From Arabidopsis thaliana (Eukaryota; Streptophyta; Magnoliopsida; Brassicales; Brassicaceae), in NCBI RefSeq assembly GCF_000001735.4, contig NC_003076.8:17239835-17303834 (forward strand): a stretch of 64,000 nt of DNA. Reading direction: 5' to 3'. The notes under the pieces were generated by a model. It searched no databases. It saw only the letters and a program-made list of their open reading frames with translations, and had not been told where the DNA came from. Numbering within the stretch: the first letter of the stretch is position 1; every line of letters begins with the position of its first letter. Made by a program: the position numbers and the translations under genes. Shown one piece after another: positions 14,890-24,150 of this stretch.

Positions 14890-15076
14890 CTTGCAAGCTC
14901 CAGCCGCATTCAGTCTACAAAATTTCGCGATTCAATGTCGTCGATTTAAGAGCTAAAGTGGATTTAGGGGTTTATAATAAGGTATAAGAACTTCGTGTTG
15001 TTTTTTGTTTATTTCGTGTTGTTTTAAGCAAAAAAACATGTCATTTTTTTATATTTAAAACACATCGTTTTATTTT

Positions 15077-15205
15077 GACGGTACTGTAGACGGCGGGTGG
15101 TTTTCACAAATAATTTTAAACTTCAGGTGTTTTTTCATTAAATAAATAATTGAAGGGTTTTTTCATAATATATCTTTAGTTGGGGGGTTTAATTACTAAA
15201 AATCC
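15077..15205 (-). repeat. MULE terminal inverted repeat, right
   Basis: This is the inverted partner of 11426-11554. It is followed at once by the second target copy ATTTTTTTA at 15206-15214. Confidence 0.85.
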
Positions 15206-15214
15206 ATTTTTTTA

Positions 15215-15591
15215 ATACTGTTTTTACTTTTTAGTTCTTTTATTCAGAACCTGAAAAATGGAATCTAACAGATGAACTTAACCGAATTCAGAATCGATAA
15301 AACACTCTCTGTTTATACAATGCTAGCTCACAATTATGAGCAAAATCTCATATGGAAACTTGTACCAGACTCTCTAGCCATATTGTAAAAGGTCTGAGTT
15401 TGATTAATTTTTTAGTTTACGAGTTTTTATGATTTGAAGAAGATATGAATACCTAGTAGTAAAACGGGGTAAGGATTAAGGAACCGTGGCACTAATCTAA
15501 AACTGCCACTGTTACATAAAAGTTTTAAGATTAGTGAGAGACATGAAGAGAGATTTAGTTAAGAAAAAATAAAATGACTGTCCTTAATTAA
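15215..15591. other. Spacer between MULE and LRR kinase gene
   Basis: It holds the probable 3' UTR of the LRR kinase (15592 leftward) and short unique sequence. The first bases (about 15214-15240) resemble the bases left of the MULE (about 11378-11410), both ACTGTTTTT-ACTTTT-like, beyond the 9-bp target copy; this may be chance in T-rich DNA. Confidence 0.4.
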
Positions 15592-17908
15592 TTAAGAGCT
15601 TTCAGAATTAGCAGAATCCATAACAAGTTCACACTCTTCCATCACAGCCGCTTCTTTAATCTCTTGCAACATTTTCAACACTTGCCACATCGTCGGTCTC
15701 TGTTCCGGCGATGCTAAGCTACAAGCTACCGCAACTTCAGTCAACATTCCGAATTTATCCCTATCTTCTCTCCAATTCCCATTCTTCTTCTCACCTTCCT
15801 CTCTCACTTTCCTCACCCATTCGATCATCTCATCCAAAGGCAAAACCGGAATCTTCGAAGGTTGCTTCCCTGTCAAAAGCTCCAAGAGAAGAATCCCAAA
15901 GGAGTATACATCAGCCTTAACCGATTGATAATTTAGACTCTTGTGTCGAGCTTCAGGGGGTTTATAGGCTGCTGCATCCGCGTCTTCTTGACCGTCATTG
16001 GATGTTAGAGGAGGGTTTGTTGCAAGAGCAACGAGACAGTAATCAGCAATACAAGCTTCAAAGTCTTGTCCAAGAAGGACATTAGAGGATTTGAGATTGC
16101 CGTGAACTAGCTGCCATGCTTGGTGGATGTAAGAGAGACCCTGAGCGACGTCTTCTGCTATCTTCAAACAAGATGTCCAATGCAATGGCGTTGCCCTCGA
16201 CGATTTTGTACCTAAACAAATACCATACCAACTTGTAACATAAGCTTTTGAGACCTCAAAAAAAAAAAACCATATAGTAAAGTTAACTGTATAGAAATTC
16301 CATCTGACCACTAGAGCTAACTGTACAGTAAAGTTTTAAAAAATTGAGTAAAAACCCTCGTAAGTCGTAACTAGTAAATTTATTACAAGCATTAATCACG
16401 CAAACCAAACAAATGCTTGATGTCTTCAATGATAAATCTACGAATCATGTAATAAAATTCAATGCTCAAAAAGAATAAAAATTATATAATCGCATGAGAT
16501 ATGGTTTACGAAGCTTACCGTGGACAAGAGACGAGAGACTGCCATTTGGCAAATAATCATAAATCAATAACCTCTCTTCCTTGGCCTGAAAATAAGCTCT
16601 GAGTGGAACCAAATTCGGATGCCCTAAAGCACCAACTGATTCCATGTGATGCTCAAATTTGTCTCTCCCTACACCCGCTAATCTAATGGCATCTAATCTC
16701 TTCACCGTGACGATCAAACGGCTATCAAGCAACGCTTTATAAGTGGTCCCCACTGTTCCTCGACCTAATAACTCAGCTGATGCTGTCATTAGTTGGTCCA
16801 TCGTATAAACGTGTGCCTCACCCGCACAGAATACTAAACTCCCACTTTTTGTCGCTTGTAGCTTCTTCACTTTCTCTTCTATCTCACTCTCTTGTTCTAT
16901 CGCCGCCGCTACTTCCGCCGTCTCCGCCGCGTCAAATGTCACAACCGCCGTTGATTCTTTCCCCTTTTGTTTCTCGGTTTTGCTTCTTCGTCTCTTCACT
17001 GCGCCGATAAGGCACGCGACGGAGATGAAGAGGATAAAAGCGCCGGAGATAAAACCGAGAATCACAAAAAATCGTGAATGTTTGTTTTGACTTGGCCGGG
17101 ATAATCTTGCGCCGCCTATTTGCGCTATTTGACCGAGAACCATCTTCGGTGACGGCGCCGCCGTTACCGGAGTGAAGAATTTGGCTCTCGGATTGCATTC
17201 TTTGTGAACAATCTCACCGCAGAGATTAGGGTTTTTGAGAAATGAAGAAATACCGAATCGTAACAGAACGGTTGTCACCGGTACAGCACCGGTTAAGTTG
17301 TTAACCGAAACATTGAATGTATGAAGCGTGGATTGGTTTAAAGGCGGGACGGGACCGTTGAACCGATTCGAATCAAGTCGGAGATAAATCAACCGGTCGG
17401 AGAGAACTAAACCGGATGGGATTGGACCGGTGAGGTTATTGAAGGAGAAATCGAGAGTTCTTAACCGGTGAAAAGCGAGAACCGAGAGAGGAAACGAACC
17501 GGAAAAAGAGTTGTGATCGAGGAATAATGATTTGAGATTAACCAAACCGGAGAAATCTGGTAACGGTCCGGTTAAGGAAGTGTTCTTGAGACTCAGAACT
17601 CGAAGCTGGTCGAGTTTATTAACTGAGTCAGGAATGAGTCGCCCTCCAAGATAAAGATCTTCAATAACCAAACGAACAACTCTGTTTCCATAACACGTAA
17701 CACCCCACCATTGACAAAAATGAGAGCTCGTGTTTATCTTGTTCCATAAATCAGCTTTGGATTTAAAACGTAACAAAGCAGAAACGTCACGGTGAGAATG
17801 AAACACGCGCTTTGTGTGGTTGGAGGAAGAAGAAGAAGAAGCAACAATGGTAAAGAGGAAACAGAAGAGAAGAAACCCAGAAATGGGTAAGTTACATCGA
17901 AGAAGCAT
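15592..17908 (-). CDS. LRR receptor-like kinase (subfamily III type), atypical kinase domain
   Basis: Two exons, 17908-16519 and 16211-15592, give 669 aa. A signal peptide (about 1-24) is followed by an LRR N-cap (WWGVTCYG), about five LRRs (residues about 80-210, LRVLSLKNTSLTGPLPDFSG...), a transmembrane helix (about 281-303, FFVILGFISGAFILFISVAC) and a kinase-like domain from about 375. The glycine loop is GRGTVG and the VAVK-type lysine is kept (VTVKRL, about 403). The catalytic HRD is HGN (about 500-502) and DFG is DYC (about 520-522), so phosphotransfer is doubtful. Such RLKs usually act at the plasma membrane as scaffolds or co-receptors. Position and length fit AT5G43020. Ligand and partners are unknown to me. 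Confidence 0.92.
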
Positions 17909-19156
17909 AGCTTGTAAGACGAATGTGTTAAAGAAGCATGTAAATGTCTGTCTGATTATTATTACATATCAAGAGAGAGGTGAAGAGAGCAGGAGGTACG
18001 TGACAAAAGGATGTAAGAAACAATAGAGAAGTAGCTGTCGGGGACTGGAAAGTTTTCAGAGTCACGTGAAGACTGATAAAGTAAAGAAGTTGTGTAATTA
18101 TTTTAGTGTATTTATGATACTTGTTGAACTGTTGAACGAAGTAAAAGGATAGTATGGATCAGATTCAAATATATTAACGCCGATTTTGTAGGAAGAGATC
18201 TAACTCTTGTTTTCTTTCTATCAGAAACGGATCTAACTACTGTAATGAAGAAAAAATATTATTATGATTTAGGTTAGATATAAGATCTAATTAAGGACCA
18301 TATGGTGGTTGACACTTAAAAGCTAGTTAGTTAACAATGTGACAAAGATTATTTTTCAACTAATAGCATTTTGTTTCTTAATTGTTTTGGAAAGTTTGTT
18401 TTTTTTTGCTTCCAGTTGAAGTTTCAACTATGAACTTTACTATTGAGAATTAAACATGATTTGGATGTCGGCGAAAATAAAAGACATGGTTTGAATTTGG
18501 ATAGTGACGTATACATGTGTTTTAATTCTTTTTGTTGTAGCGGGAAGATATCATCAACAAGAAATTTTTGGAACAATTACATACCTGTTGGTTAAGGTGA
18601 ATTTAGATAATAAACCGTAAAGTAAAGATAGCCCAAAGCTGGTTATAGTTTTTGGCTTGAAGTTGGCTAACAATTCTGTTTTAAAGTGTATGGAGGGTGT
18701 GACTGGAGGGGAGTTGGAATAAAACATAAAAAAAAGAATAAGGAAAAAAATAGGAAAAAGAAAAAGGAATAATGATGCAGCATTTCAAGTTTGGCTCGCA
18801 GGCCGTGCTTGATTCACTTGGATCATTATTTTCAACTAAGAAATCTATGTAAAATATAAATTTCTTTTTAAAAAATCGTTTATACCAATTGTAAAAAGCT
18901 ATTTTTTTTTTTACTATAATTTAATATTATATTTAAAAAAGAAAAAAAAAAAGAAATTCAGAAGAAAATTAATTACATATTAATATGTTTACCTTAATAT
19001 GTGTGTTTTTCCTAAACAATCAAATAAAAAAGAAAATAGGGAGTACTATTTATATAAATGTAATTAAAGCCCTAATTTAAAGTTTATTTGATAAAATTCT
19101 CTAATGGTAGTACAAATTTTTAGAAAACACAAAAAAAAACTCAATAAAATTAAATT
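17909..19156. other. Intergenic spacer, promoter of the LRR kinase and 3' side of DC1 gene A
   Basis: This is A+T-rich unique DNA with homopolymer runs near 18901-18960. The bases right of about 19090 begin the segmental duplication with 23880 onward. No gene was seen. Confidence 0.5.
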
Positions 19157-20851
19157 TCAAGAATCATCATGAAAAAAGTTAGACAAATGCAAATCAGGCT
19201 CAGTGAAGTCATACATATTAGACCAATACAAGCCAGAATCGAGTTTTGGACTCTTTTTAATACACATTAAAGAACAAAAGTAAACATCCTTGCTCTTGTA
19301 GACGATAAGATCATTGATACGAGACGAACAAGTGTAACAATGTGGCCGAGAAGCACTATAGTTGGAAAGAACTTCCAATACAAATCGTTTCAAATGGAAG
19401 GTGGATCCAACCCTCATATATGGCTCCATTCCAAGTACGCAATCAATATGAAGAGTGGTACAACACAAGTCACACGTATAGAACCACTTTTGTGGATCTA
19501 GAATCTTCTCGCATATGTCACACCAATAATCACCCTTGGCCATCTCACCGAATTGTAAGGACAAAGGATGAACATCGTATTTGTGCATTGCCAGTTCAGG
19601 GATAGTAGCACACTTGTAGCACATAAATAAATCATCCTGCCCAGTCAAACTCCACATATGCTCACCACCTTTTCCGCAAATCGAGCATGTGCTCCAATTA
19701 TCGGGAACTACAAGCATTGAATGTGGTTGACTTTTATGGACATACCCATCGTAAATTGAAACACATCGTACATCAATCTTCAAGCCGTCACGACGCTCAC
19801 TGTCTTCCACGTATGCGAAGCCGCTGCAGCGTTGATTACATACGAAACATATGAAAGGACCCTTCCTCATAAGTGAATTTACGTAATACTCATCATACAG
19901 AGTCAATCTCCGACTCTCAGACGGATGCCTTTTCTTCTTGGAGAGGTTAGCACATGTTTCATGTAGTACGAAATCACAAAGCGTGCATATGTAGCATGAA
20001 TTAAAAAAGATTGGAAGGACGCACCCATAGCATTGCTTGCTTATATCATGAAGGATATCATCCTCATTGACGAGTCTTAGATTGTGTTCGTGAGTAAAAT
20101 GTTTGATCAGCCCCTCTTCTACCACATAGAATGGCAAAAGATTTGCCGGGTCTTCTTCAGGCACCCCTTCCAATTCTATCCCATCCCAAACATTACTCCT
20201 TATTGCACATCTTGAATGAACAACGAAAGTGCAGGTCAAGCATGAATAAGCCCCATACATGCCGTTGACCTCCTTACGACACACCCCGCAACTCCAATTT
20301 CCTGAGCCTAGACGAGGAACATGCGAGATGCGGTGATCATGACGGTTAACACATATGACTCGCGGTAAGTAGACACAGTCCATGTGGATGGTGAAACGAC
20401 ATGGGATACATAGACAAAGACATGAATTAGCATCGTTCACTCCACACGCATCACAAGGAAAAGAGAAAGACCCTTTAAGAAAGATGAGGAGTGGATGCTC
20501 GTGTGCCTTTTCCGGGTCAAGAATAAAGGGCTTCCTCACACATTGTTTACAAACAGGGAGACCAGAAAAGGAACAATAATACATATATCTGTGAAATACC
20601 CAGTGACATATGGTACATTTGATATAATCGTCAAATCTGTCGGTTAAGGATAGAGGATGTGCGGGACTGGAAGGGTTGATGATTTCAAGGCAACCCTTAT
20701 GGACGTTGATCTCATGGCAAATATGGCAAGCGTGTTTTCCAGCTGTCTCTTCACCACACCCAACGCACGGAGTCGACGAATCGTCTGTTGGGTATAAAGG
20801 ATGGTTGTGAAACGGAGATAGAATTCCACCATCAGCAATCTCTTCCTCCAT
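19157..20851 (-). CDS. Cys/His-rich DC1-domain protein, copy A
   Basis: This intronless frame of 564 aa starts at the ATG at 20851-20849, chosen because it matches the start of the neighbouring copy (MEE...ADGG-LSPFH-HPLYP). It contains at least six Cys/His zinc-binding modules of the DC1 type, for example CVGCGEETAGKHACHICHEINVHKGC, HRISHVPRLGSGNWSCGVC, CYGCVLPIFFNSCYIC and WCDICEKILDPQKWFYTCD. DC1 proteins form a large plant family of mostly unknown role; diacylglycerol binding is not established for them. It ends LHLSNFFHDDS. It is paralogous to the gene at 24131-25786 (about 75-80% alike by eye). Position fits AT5G43030. Confidence 0.9.
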   Translation of the reverse strand: MEEEIADGGILSPFHNHPLYPTDDSSTPCVGCGEETAGKHACHICHEINVHKGCLEIINPSSPAHPLSLTDRFDDYIKCTICHWVFHRYMYYCSFSGLPVCKQCVRKPFILDPEKAHEHPLLIFLKGSFSFPCDACGVNDANSCLCLCIPCRFTIHMDCVYLPRVICVNRHDHRISHVPRLGSGNWSCGVCRKEVNGMYGAYSCLTCTFVVHSRCAIRSNVWDGIELEGVPEEDPANLLPFYVVEEGLIKHFTHEHNLRLVNEDDILHDISKQCYGCVLPIFFNSCYICTLCDFVLHETCANLSKKKRHPSESRRLTLYDEYYVNSLMRKGPFICFVCNQRCSGFAYVEDSERRDGLKIDVRCVSIYDGYVHKSQPHSMLVVPDNWSTCSICGKGGEHMWSLTGQDDLFMCYKCATIPELAMHKYDVHPLSLQFGEMAKGDYWCDICEKILDPQKWFYTCDLCCTTLHIDCVLGMEPYMRVGSTFHLKRFVLEVLSNYSASRPHCYTCSSRINDLIVYKSKDVYFCSLMCIKKSPKLDSGLYWSNMYDFTEPDLHLSNFFHDDS

Positions 20852-21599
20852 TAATTGTAGATCTGAAAAACTTTGGGGGTGAGGATGAGGATATGTATTG
20901 ATTTGCCACAACCATTATAAAGAATAAAGGCCAGTCATGTGGTGATTCAGTCACGTTCAATTTTTTAAATTTATTCATATACTATATTTCTTAATTAACG
21001 GAAGTTTTGTATATATTTGTTATATTTAACGACTATACTATCGTGCTGTCATATGATAAAAAAAAAAAAAAAGAAAAGAAAAATACTATCGTGCTGTCAC
21101 CTAAATCAAATGTCAACGAAAATTTAAGTATATTAATTTTAAACAGTAGTATATAAATGGGTGAAAGTTGTAATTATGTCCCTAAACATTGAGTATAGGG
21201 TTGGATTGTTGACATAAAGTTATACATAATTTTGATAAATAGTTTGTGCGATTTTTTTTTCAAAGTTGCTAATTCTTATAATTTTATCCTCCACTTTCAT
21301 GCAGAATAATCTTACAAAATGAACAATTATATGCAACATTGTCTTTTTTTGTTATTGTCAGAGTTTTTAAAATTTGATAAATAATATATCAAAGCGAAAC
21401 CCTCAAAACGAGAAATTCAACTCTATCTTTAAAATTTATAAAACCAAATATATGTGATCGTGAAAACGTTTACAATATATATACAAAAGCTATATATTAT
21501 GTTTTATTATTTTAACCTCATAGAATTATTTTGCTTTTTTGGAGATATAAAGTATAGTCGCAAAAATGCAGAGTTGGATCCAATTGGTATTGAACTAGG
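20852..21599. promoter_or_regulatory. Upstream region of DC1 copy A
   Basis: It shares a proximal block with the upstream region of copy B (GATTTGCCACAACCATT, AGTCATGTGGTGATTCA). Farther out is a module CTATCGTGCTGTCA...CAACGAAAATTTAAG...AAATGGGTGAAAG (about 21085-21195) that recurs twice upstream of copy B. Confidence 0.55.
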
Positions 21600-21872
21600 T
21601 TAGCATCCCATAATACATGCATCCTCCGATAAATTATGAGCATACTTCCTTTGGCAAACAGTCATTTCTTTTGATGATCTTGCTATCTCCAAACCAAGAA
21701 AGAATCTTGTTGAATCAAGGTCTTTAATCTTGAATTCTGAACACAATAAGAACTTCAGTTGCTCTAATGTTGCATCATTGTTACTTGCTATCATAATGTC
21801 CTCCACATAGACCAACACAACAATAAAAGAACTTGAATCCTCTCCGTTTCTTGATACGAGAATTCTGGTCAT
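21600..21872 (-). pseudogene. Ty1/copia retrotransposon reverse transcriptase remnant
   Basis: Ninety codons match the end of the copia reverse transcriptase: VLVYVEDIMIASNND, FKIKDLDSTRFFLGLEIARS and CQRKYAHNLSEDA. The catalytic YVDD is YVED. There are no LTRs, integrase or gag nearby, so this is an isolated relic. It lies only in duplication unit A, so it was inserted after the duplication or lost from unit B. Confidence 0.85.
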
Positions 21873-22628
21873 GGGAGTGGTTTTGCTTTCCTAACAATTA
21901 GACTTTTTGGAAATGTTGGCATAAGCTCAGATGTATTCATCTTCTTTCGGGTTAGAAGTGTTGCTTGAATATCCCCTCCTCAAGCAAATCTTTCACAAGG
22001 TTAACTAATAACGGTGACGATCAAGAGTAGTGAGTAGAGTACTATCGGAAGATGATCCAAATAACTGATTCTTATAATTTTTGTACAATGTTTTAAATGC
22101 GCCAGAGTTTAAAGTTGACAAGGCCCAATTCAAGTTGGCTTTCTTCGATTCTTCTCATCTTCTTCCCTTGTTCAATTAGAAAAATCCAGACTCTGAAAAA
22201 CAGCTTCAAGCCCTGGCTCTTCTTCTCGCTTCCATTAATTCCTCCCAAGCAATCTTCTTCGATCTCCCTAGTGTTGGTGGTAATTCATTTTCATATGGCT
22301 GTATTGATTTCATAGTATAGATACTTCAAGAGTTGTTCGCAATTACCTAATTTCTAAGTCAATTTCTCCGTTTTTCTTATACATTTATGATTGTGTGAAA
22401 TTTCTTTATATGTTTTTTCAAGTCTTTTTTCTTAAAGAAGTATAAATAGGATTTAAACTAGCTCATGTTTGATTCCATTGGAGATTAATAAAAATTGCGT
22501 TGAATTATTCATATATTATCTTAAGTAGTTTCAGATTTGAGTTACAATTTGTTGCAGCAACCAGTGATGACATTGTTGAATTTTTCTGTTGCATTTAGAG
22601 AAAAGGTTTGTTGGATATTGTTTTCAGG
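21873..22628. other. Spacer and 5' region of the cut YCF20-like copy
   Basis: From about 22120 it matches 28110 onward, including TCTTCTCATCTTCTTCCCT and CAAGCAATCTTCTTCGATCT, the leader and promoter of NPQ6. The stretch 21873-22100 could be decayed retroelement sequence but has no clear motif. Confidence 0.6.
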
Positions 22629-22850
22629 ATGGCACATTCTTTGAGTTTCATCTCCACCAACTTGAACAGTTTAGTCCATCTTAACCATCATCAGTGCCAG
22701 AATTTCGGAACATTTGTGTCGTCACCGTCTAAATGTAAGAGGAGATTTGCAAGAAGCATTAGAGCTTTGCAAGAGACTGAAGGTCCAACGCCAAGAAGAT
22801 TGATAGACATTATAAGATCAGTTGCTAGATTTCGTTTCCAAGCGGTTTGA
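22629..22850 (+). pseudogene. 5' fragment of a YCF20-like (NPQ6) gene
   Basis: Seventy-three codons begin MAHSLSFISTNLNSLV as NPQ6 does at 28570. Similarity holds through codons for TPRRLIDIIRSV, then the frame runs into unrelated ARFRFQAV and stops. It lacks all the membrane part, so it cannot replace NPQ6; at most it encodes a transit peptide with a short tail. The upstream leader is also duplicated, so it may still be transcribed. Confidence 0.88.
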
Positions 22851-24130
22851 TAAAAATCAGACGATGCAATCAAAAGATCACATATGTTTATCGGTTTTTA
22901 GAATCTTTTTAACGATTCTTGAGTCGTTTTGGTAAAAACAAGATAGTTTCGGTGGTTTTCTTTTTTTAAAAAGGTTTTTAATCATGTTGGAGTAAAAAAA
23001 GTTTTGGAGTGGAAATAGAACGAAACAATGTCAAGTAAAAAAATGATCGAAGACAACTACCGATCGGAACAAAAAACGAAGACGAAGAATACCGACCGGT
23101 ACATTGCTGTAACCGATCAGTTAACGTTTTGGAAAACTTCTATTTTCTTAGATTTTAGGGTCTCTCTCTTTGGATATAAATACTTATTCTCTTCCAGTCG
23201 TAGACATAACTTTTTGCCGTATTTTTTTCTCAATTAAAGGTTGTTCTTAGTTTTAAGGATTTGTAAATATGTTTTCTTAATTTTTTTTGATTTTATATGA
23301 GTTATTATTCTACGTTTATCATGTCTTCTCTAGTTCATGTGTGAGTAGTTTATCTTTTAAGTTTTTGGAGTTTCCGTAAAAGAAAACTTAATGAATCTTG
23401 GGTAAATATATAAAACGTCATTTAAATCACTAGTTTACCATTTTCGTTGGTTTAAACCATAAACTTTAGATCTATTGATTTAAATTTTTAAATTTATGTT
23501 GATTTTCAATTTAATCACGAATTTTCGTTGACTAACTTAATTGATTATAGTTCCTCCGTTTAAAATTAGTTATCGTTTAACGTTTCTTCACGAATATTAA
23601 GAAAATATTTCATTATTCCGTTTTAACTTTAATTAATGTATTGTTTATTTGATATCATAAATAAGAAAGATTAAATAATATAAATAAAATTAGAAAGTCT
23701 ATCAAACATCTGCATTGAAAATCGAGAACGACAACTAATTTAAAACAAAATTTAACTTCTACAACGACAGCTAATGCGAAATAGAGGAAAAATTAATTAG
23801 GAAAAAAAGTATTTAATTATTTTATTAATTTATGAGAAAACAATCTTAAAGGGATACTAAATGGATGGGATAAATTAAAATTCTTTAATGATATTACAAA
23901 TATTCAGAAAGCACAAACTCAGTGAAATTAATTTTTAAGAAACATCGAGAAATTAGTTAGACAAAAACCTATCAGAATCATGAGACTCACATTCATCAGA
24001 CTCATCAGCCTCAGACTCATCAGACGTATCAGCCTCAGACTCATCATCCTCATCAGACGCATCAGCCTCAGACTCATCAGATCCATCAGCTTCGGACTTG
24101 TAAGATTCATCAGATTCCGACTCATCAGAT
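22851..24130. other. Spacer between the duplication units
   Basis: This is A+T-rich sequence that begins right after the break in the YCF20-like copy and ends in the 3' region of DC1 copy B. The only structured part is the acidic-codon repeat at 23953-24150, listed separately. Otherwise nothing recognisable was seen. Confidence 0.5.
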
Positions 24131-24150
24131 TCATCTGGCTCGTCTTGGAT
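23953..24150 (-). pseudogene. Out-of-frame acidic Ser/Asp/Glu tail behind DC1 copy B
   Basis: Read on the minus strand in the frame ending at the TAA at 23955-23953, this stretch encodes about 60 residues made of repeats such as DESDESES, DGSDESEAD and DTSDESEAD, ending in FLSN. Copy A ends in HLSNFFHDDS, so this was probably the original reading frame of the C-terminus. The current frame of copy B stops at 24133-24131, so the tail is now outside the protein unless a small exon or recoding restores it. Confidence 0.65.

Larger units (their letters stand above)
11426..15205 (-). mobile_element. Mutator-like element (MULE), apparently complete
   Basis: This is a 3,780-bp element bounded by inverted repeats beginning GG(G/A)TTTTTAGTAAT, carrying one spliced transposase gene on the minus strand, and flanked by a perfect 9-bp duplication. 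The left inverted repeat is 11426-11554 and the right one 15077-15205. They are clearly alike but not identical (about three quarters by eye), so the element is not brand new. It lies between RPT4A and the LRR kinase. Only the transposase was found inside; there is no captured host gene. Whether it is autonomous depends on the transposase being active. Confidence 0.9.
19090..22827. repeat. Segmental duplication unit A (DC1 gene plus cut YCF20-like gene)
   Basis: Unit A repeats the order and orientation of unit B (about 23880-28766): 3' flank, DC1 gene on the minus strand, its promoter (shared AAAAAACTTTGGGGGTGAGGAT and GATTTGCCACAACCATT), a spacer with shared AAATGGGTGAAAG, then the 5' region and first codons of a YCF20-like gene on the plus strand. 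Homology stops inside the YCF20-like coding region after codons for IIRSV. A copia remnant at 21600-21872 is present only in this unit. Limits are approximate because the spacers have diverged. Confidence 0.82.

Noticed and set aside
17814-18026. Plus-strand ORF over the start of the LRR kinase
   Set aside because: It is antisense to the signal peptide region of the kinase; its Glu-rich run is the complement of a Ser run.
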